From: Silanimonas lenta DSM 16282
GTDB lineage: Bacteria > Pseudomonadota > Gammaproteobacteria > Xanthomonadales > Xanthomonadaceae
Direction: 5' to 3'
Length of the DNA stretch: 64,000 nucleotides
Assembly (NCBI RefSeq): GCF_000429065.1
Contig: NZ_AUBD01000010.1
Span: forward strand, 1 to 64,000
In this document: positions 35,972 through 45,529 of the stretch, piece after piece
How positions within the stretch are numbered: position 1 is the first letter of the stretch
Layout of the letters: every line of letters starts with the position of its first letter
Program-made: the position numbers and the translations under genes
The notes under the pieces: model-generated
The model's input: only the letters and a program-made list of their open reading frames with translations
Told to the model about the DNA's origin: nothing
Databases searched by the model: none

Positions 35972-36427
35972 TCAGTAACGGTCGCCGCGTTCGGCGGGCG
36001 GCAGGGTTTCCGGCACCGCGAGCTCGGCCGGGTGGCTCACCGGGGCCGGCTCCGGCCGCAGGCTGCGAGGCTCGCGGAAGCGTTCCTCACGCTGCGAGCG
36101 AATGTCGTCGAAGGCCGCGCGACCGGCCTCGCCGCGCGACTCGCGCCAGGCTTCGCGGCGGCGCTCATGGGGGTCGTCGCGCATGATGCGCACGCGGCCA
36201 TCCGGGGTGAGCACCTTGAGCCGGTAGACCTCGCGGCCATCGCGCTGCATCGATTCGGCGCGCAGCACCTCGCCCCCGGTCTGGCGCTCGGCGCGCAGCA
36301 CCGATTCCGGCAGTTCCGAGCGCTCGCGGCGCTCCGGGCGGGGCCCCGGGTCGCGCTGCTGCGCGAAGCCCTCGCCCGCGAGGCAGGCGACGGCGGCGGC
36401 GAAGGCGAGGGGGCGGAGCATCGGCAT
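35972..36427 (-). CDS. Small secreted protein upstream of phoP, possibly PepSY-like
   Basis: This 151-residue product starts with a signal peptide (PMLRPLAFAAAVACLAGEGFAQQ). The mature part is Arg/Glu-rich. Its central region (VLRAERQTGGEVLRAESMQRDGR, VYRLKVLTPDGRVRIM) has the pattern of a single PepSY domain. The tail is Pro/Glu/Arg-rich. ATG 36427 is used here and ATG 36421 is equally possible. As the first gene before phoP-phoQ it could be a periplasmic accessory of the sensor. That role is inference from position. Confidence 0.75.
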   Translation of the reverse strand: MPMLRPLAFAAAVACLAGEGFAQQRDPGPRPERRERSELPESVLRAERQTGGEVLRAESMQRDGREVYRLKVLTPDGRVRIMRDDPHERRREAWRESRGEAGRAAFDDIRSQREERFREPRSLRPEPAPVSHPAELAVPETLPPAERGDRY

Positions 36428-36976
36428 GGGCGGAGGATAGCGGGCGTGGCGCGGGGCTGGCCAGCGATGGACGAAGTCTGGTTCCGCGGGGGTGAATTCC
36501 CTCTTAACCCGGGCCGGGGGCGTAGCGCTGCCATTCAGCGGCACGGACGGTTCCCGCGAGGTGCGGTGCGGCCGGCGATTTCAGCAGGCGAGCCTGCCTG
36601 CCGCGTGCGGCATTTCGCTCTTCCCTCGGTCGGGGCGACCCGGCCCGCTGCAGCGCAGCGGGCGTTCGTCGCAGGCTGCGGGCAGTGCCCGCAGAGCGCC
36701 TGCGCCTCACCCTGCCCCGACTCGGGCGCTCGCCATCCTTGGGCTCGCTTGCCGCGAAACGCCACCCGCGGCGTCGCGGCTCGCCTCAGCCATGCCGGAG
36801 CGCCGCGCCCGCGGGGAGTGCGCCCCCGTGAGCGAGGCACGACGCCGAGCGTCCGCGAATACGGCGCTGGATGCAGAGTTTGAGCGGCACGGGGGCGCAA
36901 TCACCGCGAAGGCAGGCGCTCCACGGCTGAAGCAAGACTCGCGAGAGAAAGATGCCGCAGGTGGCAGACGAACCGG
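36428..36976. other. 549-bp intergenic region with hairpins and a dispersed repeat
   Basis: No convincing gene lies here. The left half carries three perfect hairpins: GCAGGC-GA-GCCTGC at 36584-36597, an 8-bp stem around CAGCG at 36643-36663, and a 17-bp palindrome centred on G at 36685 (36677-36693). The right half contains the 136-bp dispersed repeat at 36787-36922. The promoter for the phoPQ group should lie at the left end, but I cannot identify it. Confidence 0.7.
36787..36922 (+). repeat. Dispersed palindromic repeat, copy A
   Basis: These 136 bp recur inverted at 46680-46815 with only four mismatches. The inner 126 bp (36797-36922) are bounded by GGAGCGCC and GGCGCTCC. They contain a second perfect pair, TGCGCCCCCGTG (36819-36830) and CACGGGGGCGCA (36888-36899), so each arm can fold on the other over about 35 bp. 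No transposase is present. A MITE-like or REP-like mobile element is the likely class. Confidence 0.9.
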
Positions 36977-37888
36977 CTAGAACCACTCCCCCACGCAGCA
37001 GCGCAGCGAGCCGCCGGCCTTCTCGATCTCCGGCAGCGGCACGGCATGCAGGGTGAAGCCGGCACGGGCGAAGGCCTCGCGCTCGGCAGGGCCAAGCGCC
37101 GCCTCGGCCCGGGCGCTGAGGAAGGCGGCATCGGCGGATACGGCGATGCCATTGCCAGCATAGGCCAGGCGCGCCTCGGTGCCGAGCGCGAGGGCGTGCG
37201 GGGCATAGAACCGGAGGATGGCCCGGGCCAGCGCCGGGTCGGCGAAGCCATCGGGGCAGGCCACGGCGAGGCGGCCGGCATAGACCTGCAGCAGCACATT
37301 GGTGTGGTACTCGCCCGCGGCGAGCTCGAACACCAGGGTGGCATCGAGGCCGAAGGCGTCGTGCATGGCGGCGGCCCCGGCCTCGTCGCAGCGCTCGGAC
37401 AGGCCGCAGTAGCCCACGTTGCGGGCGCGGTCGATCACCAGCGAGCCGGTGAGCTCGCAGATGCCGGGCTGGCGGGAAAGATCGAGGCAGGCATAGCCGG
37501 CGGCGCGGGCGAAGAAGGCGCGGATGTCGGCGCGCCCGGCTTCGCGGCGGCGCACCGCATGGCGCATATGCCCCACCACGAGGCGGCCAGGCGCGGTGGC
37601 GAACACATTGTTCGGGAACACCGCATCGGGGGTGGCGGGGTCGCCGGGGAAGGTGATCACCGGGACATGCGCCGACAGGGCGCGGGCGAGCGCCCGGTGC
37701 TCGGCCAAGGCCCGCTCTGCGTCGATGCCCTGCCCCAGCGCCATGTAGCGGTTGTCCTGCGCCGATTCCTCGGCCAGCCGCAGGCCCTCCGGGGCCACCA
37801 GGAACACCGCCTTGGGCAGCGCCCGCGCCGGTTCGGGCGGGCGGGTGGCGGCGAAGGCGAAGAAGGCCTCGGGGTCGCGGGTGATCAC
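36977..37888 (-). CDS. ctlX: CtlX-like amidinotransferase-family hydrolase
   Basis: This is a 303-residue member of the arginine deiminase/dimethylargininase superfamily that includes citrulline utilisation hydrolase CtlX. Substrate-loop residues are visible in FPNNVFATAPG. The central motif AAGEYHTNVLL supplies the catalytic His, and the C-terminal GGSLRCCVGEWF supplies the nucleophilic Cys. GTG 37888 has a GGAGG Shine-Dalgarno four bases upstream and overlaps the dusA stop (GTGA). An arginine-derived substrate is expected; which one is not certain. Confidence 0.82.
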   Translation of the reverse strand: MITRDPEAFFAFAATRPPEPARALPKAVFLVAPEGLRLAEESAQDNRYMALGQGIDAERALAEHRALARALSAHVPVITFPGDPATPDAVFPNNVFATAPGRLVVGHMRHAVRRREAGRADIRAFFARAAGYACLDLSRQPGICELTGSLVIDRARNVGYCGLSERCDEAGAAAMHDAFGLDATLVFELAAGEYHTNVLLQVYAGRLAVACPDGFADPALARAILRFYAPHALALGTEARLAYAGNGIAVSADAAFLSARAEAALGPAEREAFARAGFTLHAVPLPEIEKAGGSLRCCVGEWF

Positions 37889-38886
37889 GCCGCCTCCGGG
37901 CTTGCCTCGGTGGCGGCCAGTGCCCGCTCCAGCAGGGCAATGCCGGCGCCGGGCTTCGCCGCCCCCTCGCTCAGGATCTGGCGGAAGGCGCGGCCGCCTG
38001 GGCGGGCATGGAACAGACCGAGCACATGCCGGCTGAGATGCTTCAGCGCCACGCCGGCGGCGAGCTGGCGCTCGACGTAGGGGAACCAGGCCCGCAGCAG
38101 GGCGGCGCGCGGTCGTCGGGGCTCGCCGTCGAAGGCCACGGCGTACTCGTGCAGGCGGTAGGGCTCGTGGTAGGCGGCGCGGCCGATCATCACCCCGTCG
38201 ACCCGGGCGAGCTGGGCGCGCAGGTCGTCGGTCTCGCGCAGGCCGCCGTTGAGGCTCACCACGAGATCGGGGCGCTCGCGCTTGAGGCGGTACACCCAGT
38301 CGTAGCGCAGGGGCGGGATCTCGCGGTTCTCCTTCGGCGAGAGCCCCTGCAGCCAGGCCTTGCGGGCATGCACGATGAAGCGCCGGCAGCCGGTGGCGGC
38401 CACGGTGTCGACGAAGGCGAGGAAGACCTCGTAGTCCTCCTGCTCGTCCACGCCGAGACGGCATTTCACCGTGACCGGCACGGAGACGGCGGCCTGCATG
38501 GCGGCGATGCACTCGGCCACCAGGGTCGGCTCGCGCATCAGGCAGGCACCGAAGCGTCCGGCCTGCACGCGGTCGGAGGGGCAGCCGACATTGAGATTGA
38601 TCTCGTCATAGCCCCATCCGGCGCCGATGCGGCTGGCTTCGGCAAGCAGGGCAGGATCGCTGCCGCCGAGCTGCAGGGCGACCGGATGCTCGGCGGGATC
38701 GAAGCCGAGCAGGCGCTCGCGGTCGCCATGGATCACCGCCTGCGCATGCACCATCTCGGTGTAGAGCAGGGCCTTCGGCGCCAGCACGCGGTGGAAGGCC
38801 CGGCAGTGGCGGTCGGTCCAGTCCATCATCGGCGCCACCGACAGGCGCGAGCCGCCGAGCGGCGGATGCAGGTCGGACGGCGCCAT
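37885..38886 (-). CDS. dusA: tRNA-dihydrouridine(20/20a) synthase DusA
   Basis: This flavoenzyme reduces U20 and U20a in the D-loop of tRNA. It has 333 residues. The N-terminal SVAPMMDWTDRHCRAFHR, the catalytic-Cys motif INLNVGCPSDRVQAG and the FMN-binding VSLNGGLRETDD are diagnostic for DusA. ATG 38886 lies 11 bp after the prc stop, and the gene ends overlapping ctlX by 4 bp. It is a housekeeping gene in an envelope-protease neighbourhood. Confidence 0.94.
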   Translation of the reverse strand: MAPSDLHPPLGGSRLSVAPMMDWTDRHCRAFHRVLAPKALLYTEMVHAQAVIHGDRERLLGFDPAEHPVALQLGGSDPALLAEASRIGAGWGYDEINLNVGCPSDRVQAGRFGACLMREPTLVAECIAAMQAAVSVPVTVKCRLGVDEQEDYEVFLAFVDTVAATGCRRFIVHARKAWLQGLSPKENREIPPLRYDWVYRLKRERPDLVVSLNGGLRETDDLRAQLARVDGVMIGRAAYHEPYRLHEYAVAFDGEPRRPRAALLRAWFPYVERQLAAGVALKHLSRHVLGLFHARPGGRAFRQILSEGAAKPGAGIALLERALAATEASPEAA

Positions 38887-38897
38887 CGCGCTGGGAA

Positions 38898-41090
38898 TCA
38901 GTCGGCCCAGCGGGTGGGCTTGCCGCCCTGCGGCAGCACCAGGGCGGTGAGCCGGGCATCCCGGGACAGCAGGTGGATCGCATCCGAAAGCACGAAGGCG
39001 CTCTCGCGCAGCAGCGGGTCGATCAGGTTCTCCGCCGCCTTCTCCTCCTCCACCTGCTGCGCCACGTCACGCTCGTCGGCCTGCAGGCCGTCGTCGGCGC
39101 GGGTGGGCGGCAGACCATTGAGGCCAAGCCGCTTGCGCTCGGCTTCCCGGTGCAGGCGCCTGGCCTCGGCGCGCTCGCGCTCGGCGCGGCGCTCGGCCTC
39201 GTTGAGCGAGATGGTGCCGCGCTCGCGCTCGGCGCGGAACTGCGCCACGTCTTCCTTCCACCACTGGATCTCGACGTCCTTGGCGATGCGCGCCTCATGG
39301 CGCTGCGCGAGCGGCAGCAGCAGGGGGGCGAAGTTGCCGTAGCTGCGGTGCTCGGCCGGGGCGATCCGGGTGGCCGGCAGGGCGTTCTCGTAGGTGCTCT
39401 CGCCGAACTCGTCGGCGTCCAGGGTGACCGGGAAGGCGATGTCGGGCACCACGCCGTTGAACTGGGTAGTCCCGCCGCTGATGCGGAAGAACTGCGCCAC
39501 GGTGAGCTTCAGCTGGCCGAAGCGCGGCTGGCGGCTGTTCTGGAAGCGGTCGAGGTCGATCAGGTTCTGCACCGTGCCCTTGCCGAAGGTGGTCTCGCCG
39601 AGCACGAGGCCGCGTCCGTAGTCCTGGATGGCGGCGGCGAAGATCTCGGAGGCCGAGGCCGAGCTGCGGTCCACCAGCACGGCGAGCGGGCCATCCCAGG
39701 CCACGCCCGGACGGTCGTCGGCCTCCACGCTCACCCGGCCGCCGGCCTCGCGCACCTGCACCACCGGGCCGGTATCGATGAACAGGCCGGTGAGTTCCAC
39801 CGCCTCGGTGAGCGAGCCACCGCCGTTGCCGCGCAGGTCGACCACCACGCCGTCGACCTTCTCCGCCTTCAGTTCGGCAAGCAGGCGGGCAACGTCGGTG
39901 GTGGCGGAGCGGGCGTCGGGATCGCCGCGGCGCTTGGCCTCGAAATCGGCGTAGAAGGTGGGCAGGCGGATCACGCCGATGCGGCGGCCATCGGCCTCGA
40001 TGAGCTGGCGGCGTGCCGCCTGCTCCTCGAGCTTCACCCGCTCGCGCACCAGCTCCACCAGCACGTGCTCGCCGTCGAGGCCATGGGCGGCAGGGATGAT
40101 GTCGAGCCGCACCCGGGTGCCCTTGGGGCCACGCACCAGCTGCACCACGTCGTCGATGCGCCAGCCCATCACGTCCACCATCGGGCCATCGCCCTGGCCC
40201 ACGGCGACGATCCGGTCGCCGACGCTGATGCGCCCCGACTTCGCCGCCGGGCCGCCGGGCACGAGGGTGCGCACCACCACGTAGTCGTCCTGCGTCTGCA
40301 GCACCGCGCCGATGCCCTCCAGCGAGAGCCGCATCGACATGTTGAAGTTCTCGGCGCTGCGCGGCCCCATGTAGCTGGTGTGCGGGTCGAGCGAGGTGGT
40401 GTAGGCGTTGAGGAAGGTCTCGAAGGCATCCTCGGGCTTGAGCTTGGCCACCCGGGTGCCGAGCTGGGCGTAGCGGCGGTCGAGGGTGCGACGGATCTCT
40501 TCGGGCGAACGGCCGGCCAGCTTCAGCCGCAGCCAGTCGTTCTTCACGTACTTCGCCCAGAGCGCGTCGAGCTCGATGCTGGAGCGCGCCCAGGGGGCGT
40601 CCTCGCGCTTGTAGTGCCAGACCTCGTCGGTATCGAAGTCGAACTCGCCCTTCAGCCGCTCGCGGGCGAAGGCCACCCGCTCGGCCACGCGCTGCATGTA
40701 CAGGGCATAGATGTCGAAGGCCGGCTGCATGGCATTGCCGCGCACCGCCTCGTCGAAACGCGGGGCTACCGCCTTGAAGCGGTCGATGTCCTCCTGCAGG
40801 AAGAACAGCTTCTGCCGGTCCAGGCTCTCGAGGTAGCGGCGGAACACCACGGCGCCGAGCTTGGCGTCCAGGGGCCGCGGGGCGTAGACGTAGCGGCTGT
40901 CGGAGAGCACGCCATGCACCATGCGGGCGGCACCGATCTGGTCGGCCGTGGGGGCGAAGGCGGCGGCCGGCGCGGCGGCGCTGCGGGGAGCGGCCGGGGC
41001 AGCCGCCGGCGCGGCGGCGGGCACGGCACTGGTACCGGCGAGCGCCAGCGGCAGCAGGGCGGCGAGGAGAAGGGGCAGCGGCTTTGGCAT
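38898..41090 (-). CDS. prc: Tail-specific protease Prc
   Basis: Prc (Tsp) is a periplasmic S41-family C-terminal processing protease that trims PBP3 and degrades tagged proteins and wall hydrolases. The protein has 730 residues, with signal peptide MPKPLPLLLAALLPLALAG and an Ala-rich spacer. The PDZ domain includes LEGIGAVLQTQDDYV. The catalytic Ser/Lys dyad lies in DRSSASASEIFAAAIQ and TTFGKGTVQ. A Glu/Arg-rich C-terminal region is typical. ATG 41090 is chosen for the signal peptide. lipA ends 25 bp upstream. Confidence 0.93.
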   Translation of the reverse strand: MPKPLPLLLAALLPLALAGTSAVPAAAPAAAPAAPRSAAAPAAAFAPTADQIGAARMVHGVLSDSRYVYAPRPLDAKLGAVVFRRYLESLDRQKLFFLQEDIDRFKAVAPRFDEAVRGNAMQPAFDIYALYMQRVAERVAFARERLKGEFDFDTDEVWHYKREDAPWARSSIELDALWAKYVKNDWLRLKLAGRSPEEIRRTLDRRYAQLGTRVAKLKPEDAFETFLNAYTTSLDPHTSYMGPRSAENFNMSMRLSLEGIGAVLQTQDDYVVVRTLVPGGPAAKSGRISVGDRIVAVGQGDGPMVDVMGWRIDDVVQLVRGPKGTRVRLDIIPAAHGLDGEHVLVELVRERVKLEEQAARRQLIEADGRRIGVIRLPTFYADFEAKRRGDPDARSATTDVARLLAELKAEKVDGVVVDLRGNGGGSLTEAVELTGLFIDTGPVVQVREAGGRVSVEADDRPGVAWDGPLAVLVDRSSASASEIFAAAIQDYGRGLVLGETTFGKGTVQNLIDLDRFQNSRQPRFGQLKLTVAQFFRISGGTTQFNGVVPDIAFPVTLDADEFGESTYENALPATRIAPAEHRSYGNFAPLLLPLAQRHEARIAKDVEIQWWKEDVAQFRAERERGTISLNEAERRAERERAEARRLHREAERKRLGLNGLPPTRADDGLQADERDVAQQVEEEKAAENLIDPLLRESAFVLSDAIHLLSRDARLTALVLPQGGKPTRWAD

Positions 41091-41115
41091 GGCGGCGGGA
41101 TTCTTCTTCAGGACC

Positions 41116-42126
41116 TCAACGGGCTCCGGCCCGGGCGAGGAGGCCCGCCTCGGCCGCCGAACGGTCGGCGTGGTAGGACGAGCGCACCATCGGCCCTGCG
41201 GCCACGTGGCTGAAGCCAAGACCGTAGCCGAAGGCCTCGAGTTCCCGGAACTCGTCCGGCGTCCAGTACTTCATCACCGGATGGTGGTGCGGCGTGGGCT
41301 GCAGGTACTGGCCGATGGTGACCATGTCAACGTCATGGGCGCGCAGGTGGCGCAGGCACTCCTGCACCTGTTCCATGGTCTCGCCCAGGCCCAGCATGAT
41401 GCCGCTCTTGGTGGGTACCTCGGGGTGCTGGGCCTTGAAGCGCCGCAACAGCTTGAGCGACCAGTCGTAATCGGCGCCCGGCCGCACATTGGGATAGAGC
41501 GGCTTTACCGTCTCGAGATTGTGGTTGAACACATCCGGCGGGGCGGTGGCGAGGATCTCCAGGGCCCGGTCCATCCGGCCCTTGCCGCGGAAATCCGGGG
41601 TCAGGATCTCGATCCTGAGGTCCGGCGAGAGCGCGCGCGCCTCGCGGATGCAGTCGACGAAGTGCTGGGCGCCGCCGTCGCGCAGGTCGTCGCGGTCCAC
41701 CGAGGTGATGACCACGTACTTGAGACCCATGTCGGCGATGGTGCGGGCCAGCTTCAGCGGCTCCGAGGGGTCGGGCGGCCTGGGCCGGCCGTGGGCCACG
41801 TCGCAGAAGCTGCAGCGCCGGGTGCAGACCTCGCCGAGGATCATGAAGGTGGCGGTGCCGTGGCTGAAGCACTCGTGGATGTTCGGGCAGCTCGCCTCCT
41901 CGCAGACGGTGACGAGCGCGTTCTCGCGGAGCTTCGATTTCAGCTGCTGCACGGCATTCCCGGAAGGGATGCGCACGCGGATCCACGAGGGCTTGCGCAG
42001 CTTCGGCGCCTCGCCGAACTGCACCGGGCTCCGGCCGATCTTGTCGCCGCCGAGCTGTTTTCTGCCGGCCTCGGGCAGGTCGGGCGCGAGCACGGTGAGG
42101 GGAATGGTCTTGCTGGGGCTGGTCAT
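41116..42126 (-). CDS. lipA: Lipoyl synthase
   Basis: LipA is a radical-SAM enzyme that inserts two sulfurs into octanoyl chains to make lipoyl groups on E2 and GcvH proteins. It has 336 residues. The auxiliary cluster cysteines are C75, C80 and C86 ([12 protein letters not shown]), and the radical-SAM cysteines are C101, C105 and C108 (CTRRCSFC). The conserved C-terminal RSSYHAD carries the catalytic RSSY serine. lipB ends 18 bp upstream. Pyruvate dehydrogenase E1 (aceE) lies at the right end of the window. Confidence 0.96.
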   Translation of the reverse strand: MTSPSKTIPLTVLAPDLPEAGRKQLGGDKIGRSPVQFGEAPKLRKPSWIRVRIPSGNAVQQLKSKLRENALVTVCEEASCPNIHECFSHGTATFMILGEVCTRRCSFCDVAHGRPRPPDPSEPLKLARTIADMGLKYVVITSVDRDDLRDGGAQHFVDCIREARALSPDLRIEILTPDFRGKGRMDRALEILATAPPDVFNHNLETVKPLYPNVRPGADYDWSLKLLRRFKAQHPEVPTKSGIMLGLGETMEQVQECLRHLRAHDVDMVTIGQYLQPTPHHHPVMKYWTPDEFRELEAFGYGLGFSHVAAGPMVRSSYHADRSAAEAGLLARAGAR

Positions 42127-42144
42127 GGCAGTCGGGGGCCGGCG

Positions 42145-42804
42145 TCAGAGGCCGGGGATGGCGCCATCCTGCCATGCCGGGCGCAGCCCGAGATGTGAGG
42201 AAAGGCGGGGGACGAGCAGTTCGGCCACGGTGCGCAGCCCGGCCGGGCCGCCGTGCGCGGCCAGCATGGTGACCGGCTGGCCGGCATAGCCGCAGGGATT
42301 GATGCGCTGGAAGGGCTCGAGGTCCATGTCCACGTTGAAGGCCAGGCCATGGAAGCTGCAGCCCCGGCGGACCCGCAGGCCGAGGGCGGCGATCTTGGCG
42401 CCGTCGGCGGTGTAGACCCCGGGCGCGCCCTCGCGGCGCACGGTGGCGATGCCGGCGGCGGCGCAGGTATCGATCACCGCCTGCTCGATCCGCTCCACCA
42501 GGGCCTTCACGCCGATGCCGAGGCGGCGCAGGTCGAGCAGGGGGTAGGCCACCAGCTGGCCCGGGCCGTGGTAGGTCACCTGCCCGCCGCGGTCCACCGG
42601 CAGCACCGGGATGTCGCCGGGGGCCAGCACGTGTTCTGGCCTGCCGGCCTGACCGAGGGTGAAGACCGGCTCGTGCTCGACCAGCCAGAGCTCGTCGCCG
42701 GTCTCCGGGCCACGGCCATCGGTGAAGGCCTGCATGGCCCGCCACACCGGCACATAGGGCCGGCGCCCGAGCCAGCGCACCGCGCAGGGCCTCAGAGCGT
42801 CCAC
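42145..42804 (-). CDS. lipB: Octanoyl-[acyl-carrier-protein]:protein N-octanoyltransferase
   Basis: LipB moves octanoate from ACP to lipoyl domains, the step before LipA. The protein has 219 residues with [17 protein letters not shown], Lys in GAKIAALG, and the catalytic Cys in [12 protein letters not shown] 42804 overlaps ybeD by 13 bp. The order ybeD-lipB-lipA is the common one in gammaproteobacteria. Confidence 0.96.
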   Translation of the reverse strand: MDALRPCAVRWLGRRPYVPVWRAMQAFTDGRGPETGDELWLVEHEPVFTLGQAGRPEHVLAPGDIPVLPVDRGGQVTYHGPGQLVAYPLLDLRRLGIGVKALVERIEQAVIDTCAAAGIATVRREGAPGVYTADGAKIAALGLRVRRGCSFHGLAFNVDMDLEPFQRINPCGYAGQPVTMLAAHGGPAGLRTVAELLVPRLSSHLGLRPAWQDGAIPGL

Positions 42805-43070
42805 TTCACCTCGGGCAGGGCGCGCAGCGCCGCATGGGCCAATTCGTACTCGGCGCGGCTTCCGGCATCGAAGGCATAGGTGATCGACACCCAGTTGCCC
42901 CTGGCGGACGGGCGGCTGCGATGGCGGTCGCGGTGCACCACGAGGCCGGCGGCCTCGAGCGCCGCCGGCACCCGGGTCTCGAGCCCGGCGCCCGCCGCTC
43001 CCATGGCGCAGATCTCGAAGGTGCCGGGGAACTGCAGGCCGTGCTCGGGATTGTCGGACTTGATCGACAC
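42792..43070 (-). CDS. ybeD: YbeD/DUF493 family protein
   Basis: This small ACT-like fold protein of 92 residues is found between dacA-type genes and lipB in many gammaproteobacteria. Conserved features are [14 protein letters not shown] near the start, the SITYAFDA strand, and the end [11 protein letters not shown]. No biochemical role is established; a link to lipoate or wall metabolism rests only on synteny. It follows dacC by 13 bp. Confidence 0.9.
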   Translation of the reverse strand: MSIKSDNPEHGLQFPGTFEICAMGAAGAGLETRVPAALEAAGLVVHRDRHRSRPSARGNWVSITYAFDAGSRAEYELAHAALRALPEVKWTL

Positions 43071-43083
43071 GTGCGGACTCCGC

Positions 43084-44334
43084 TTACTCGGCGTTCCACC
43101 AGAGACGGAATTCGTCGTAGAGGCGGCCGAAGAAGCCAGCCTCGGCCACCGCCTGCCGGGCGACGAGCGGCGCCTCGGCCACGGTCTGGCCGTCGAGCTG
43201 CACGCGCACGGTACCGATCGTCTGCCCCTCGCTGATCGGGGCGATGATCTGCTTTGGCACGTCGATCACCGGCTTGAGATCGCCGTAGCGGCCGCGCGGC
43301 AGGGTGACGAGCAGCGGCGCGGCCACGCCGAGGGCCACGCTGTCGGTCTCGCCCTTGTACAGCGGCTGGGTGGCGAGCGGCGTGGCGGGATCGAACAGGG
43401 CATGGGTCTCGTAGAAGCGGAAGCCCCAGTTCAGCAGCGCGAGGTTGTCGCCCTCGCGGATGCGGAAGGCATCGGCGCGGTTGCTGGTCTCCACGCCCAG
43501 CACCACCGAGATCAGGCGCATGTCGCCGCGCTTGGCCGAGGCCGCGAGGTTGTAGCCGGCGCGACTGGTATGGCCGGTCTTGATGCCGTCCACGCTCGGA
43601 TCCTTCCACAGCAGCCCATTGCGGTTGTGCTGGGTGATGCCGTTCCAGGTGAACTCCTTGATGGAGTGCAGGGCATAGGCCTCGGGGAAGTCGCGGATCA
43701 GGGCGCGGGCGAGGATCGCCATGTCGCGGGCAGTGATCACCTGGCCTTCGGCATCGAGGCCATGGGCGTTGACGAAATGGCTGTTCGTCATGCCGAGCTG
43801 CTTCGCGTAGCGGTTCATCAGGTCGGCGAAGGCCTCCTGGGAGCCGGCCACGTGCTCGGCCAGCGCGATCGAGGCGTCGTTGCCGCTCTGCACCACCATG
43901 CCCGTCATCACCTTCTCGAAGGGCGCGCGGGTGTTGACGTCGAAGCCGGAGTAGCTGCCGGCCGTGCCCGCCCCGCCCTCGCGCCAGGCGCGCTCGGAGA
44001 TCAGCACCATGTCGTCGCGCTTGATGCGCCCGGCCGCCAGTTCGGCGGCCACCACGTAGGAGGTCATGACCTTGGTGAGCGAGGCCGGGGCGCGCGGAGT
44101 GTCGATCTCGTGTCCGGCGAGGATCTGCCCGCTGGTGGCATCCATCAGGATCCAGGCCGCGCCCTGCGAGGCCGGTGCCGGTGGAATGGCCGCGGGCGCG
44201 GTCGCCGGCGCCGGCGCGGCCGGCCGGGGAACCGGCTGCGGCACGGGCTGCGGCGCAGGGGCCTGCGCCGAGAGCGGCGCGGTGAGAAGGGCGGCGAGGA
44301 GCGCGGGCAGCACGATCGGGGCGAGGCGGGGCAT
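43084..44334 (-). CDS. dacC: D-alanyl-D-alanine carboxypeptidase (PBP5/6 family)
   Basis: This penicillin-binding protein removes the terminal D-Ala of peptidoglycan stem peptides. It has 416 residues, with a signal peptide ending LSAQA and a Pro/Ala-rich insert before the catalytic domain. The active-site motifs are SLTK (PASLTKVMT), SGN (VVQSGNDAS) and KTG (GIKTGHT). A PBP5-type C-terminal beta domain and an amphipathic end (FGRLYDEFRLWW) for membrane attachment follow. It could equally be named dacA. rlpA ends 106 bp upstream. Confidence 0.93.
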   Translation of the reverse strand: MPRLAPIVLPALLAALLTAPLSAQAPAPQPVPQPVPRPAAPAPATAPAAIPPAPASQGAAWILMDATSGQILAGHEIDTPRAPASLTKVMTSYVVAAELAAGRIKRDDMVLISERAWREGGAGTAGSYSGFDVNTRAPFEKVMTGMVVQSGNDASIALAEHVAGSQEAFADLMNRYAKQLGMTNSHFVNAHGLDAEGQVITARDMAILARALIRDFPEAYALHSIKEFTWNGITQHNRNGLLWKDPSVDGIKTGHTSRAGYNLAASAKRGDMRLISVVLGVETSNRADAFRIREGDNLALLNWGFRFYETHALFDPATPLATQPLYKGETDSVALGVAAPLLVTLPRGRYGDLKPVIDVPKQIIAPISEGQTIGTVRVQLDGQTVAEAPLVARQAVAEAGFFGRLYDEFRLWWNAE

Positions 44335-44440
44335 GGGGCGGTCAGGACTCCGGAGCGGGGCCGAGGAATGAGGGCGGAAACGTGAAGGGAAAGCTTAGGG
44401 CGGCCCGGCTTAACGGCGGGTTCAGGCCCGGGCGCCGGCC

Positions 44441-45529
44441 TCAACGCGGCGCCGGCAGCAGGCCGGGCGTGCCAAGACCGAGGGCAGCGATGCGCTCGGC
44501 CAGGGCCTGCGCCGCCTCCAGCGGCTGGGGCGGGAAGCGCACCCGCCACAGGCTGCGTTCGCCGACGATGGCGTGGTCGAGCTGGGCCCCGGGCAGGCCG
44601 GCCTCGGCGAGCCGCCCGACGAGCCGCTCGGCATTCAGCCGGTCGCCGAAGCTGCCCACCTGCACCACCTGCGGCCCCGCCACCGGAGACGCCGGCCGGC
44701 CGGGCGGCGGGACCGCCGCGGGCGGGGGCGGCGCCGAGGCCGAGACCGAGACCGAGGCCGAGGCCGGGGGCGTGCGCTGGGCGGGCGGCGGGAGCGGTGC
44801 CGGCGGGGCAGGCGCAGGCGGTGCCGGCGGCCGCTCGGCAACCAGGCTGTCGTCCGGCCCCATCAGGGCCCGCACCTCCACCCGCGCGGTGCCATTGCGC
44901 TTCATGTCGAGCCGGGCCGCCGCCGCGTAGCTAAGATCGATGATCCGCCCTTCGTGGAAAGGGCCGCGGTCGTTCACCCGCACCACCACGCTGCGGCCGT
45001 TCTCGAGGTTGGTGACGCGCACATAGCTCGGCAGCGGCAGGGTCTTGTGCGCCGCGGTGAAGGCGCACATGTCGTAGCGCTCGCGGCTGGAGGTATGGCG
45101 GCCGTGGAACTTGTAGCCATACCAGCTGGCGATGCCGCGCTCGACATAGCCCTCCGCCGAAGCCATCACCCGGTAGGTGCGGCCGAGCACGGTGTAGGTC
45201 TCGCGGTTGCCGTAGGCCGCGCGCGGCTCGCGGCGCGGCACCGGCTCGGGCAGGTGGGAGACATCGACCGGCACCGGCGGCGCACTGTCGGGCACGCCCG
45301 GGGCATAGAGCCCGCCCGGGGTGTAGAGCGATTCGTCGTGCTCGCGCGGCGGCACGCAGCTGGGCGGGGCCGGCAGGGGGTCGATCCGGGTCGGGCCGGC
45401 CTCACGCAGGGCCCGGGCCCGGCTGCCCGGCTCGCCGGCATACGGGTCGGGACGCGGCGTCTTGCCCCCGGGCGCCGAGGCGCAGCCGGCCAGCAGCAGG
45501 AGGGCGAGCAGCGCCGTTGCGAGCCGCAT
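44441..45529 (-). CDS. rlpA: RlpA-like septal lipoprotein, lytic transglycosylase
   Basis: RlpA is an outer-membrane lipoprotein that cleaves denuded glycan at the septum. The protein has 362 residues. The signal peptide ends in LLLAGC with C16 as the lipidated residue. The double-psi beta-barrel lies at about 130-210 (GIASWYGYKFHGRHTSSRE, RVNDRGPFHEGRIIDLS). A long Pro/Ala/Ser linker follows, and a SPOR domain starts at about 285 (VVQVGSFGDRLNAERL). Its ATG shares one base with the mltB stop. Confidence 0.93.
   Translation of the reverse strand: MRLATALLALLLLAGCASAPGGKTPRPDPYAGEPGSRARALREAGPTRIDPLPAPPSCVPPREHDESLYTPGGLYAPGVPDSAPPVPVDVSHLPEPVPRREPRAAYGNRETYTVLGRTYRVMASAEGYVERGIASWYGYKFHGRHTSSRERYDMCAFTAAHKTLPLPSYVRVTNLENGRSVVVRVNDRGPFHEGRIIDLSYAAAARLDMKRNGTARVEVRALMGPDDSLVAERPPAPPAPAPPAPLPPPAQRTPPASASVSVSASAPPPPAAVPPPGRPASPVAGPQVVQVGSFGDRLNAERLVGRLAEAGLPGAQLDHAIVGERSLWRVRFPPQPLEAAQALAERIAALGLGTPGLLPAPR

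Noticed and set aside
36792-36980. A small open frame inside repeat copy A, with a similar one in copy B1
   Set aside because: Both follow from near-identity of a palindromic DNA element; the diverged copy B2 does not keep the frame, so a protein is unlikely.
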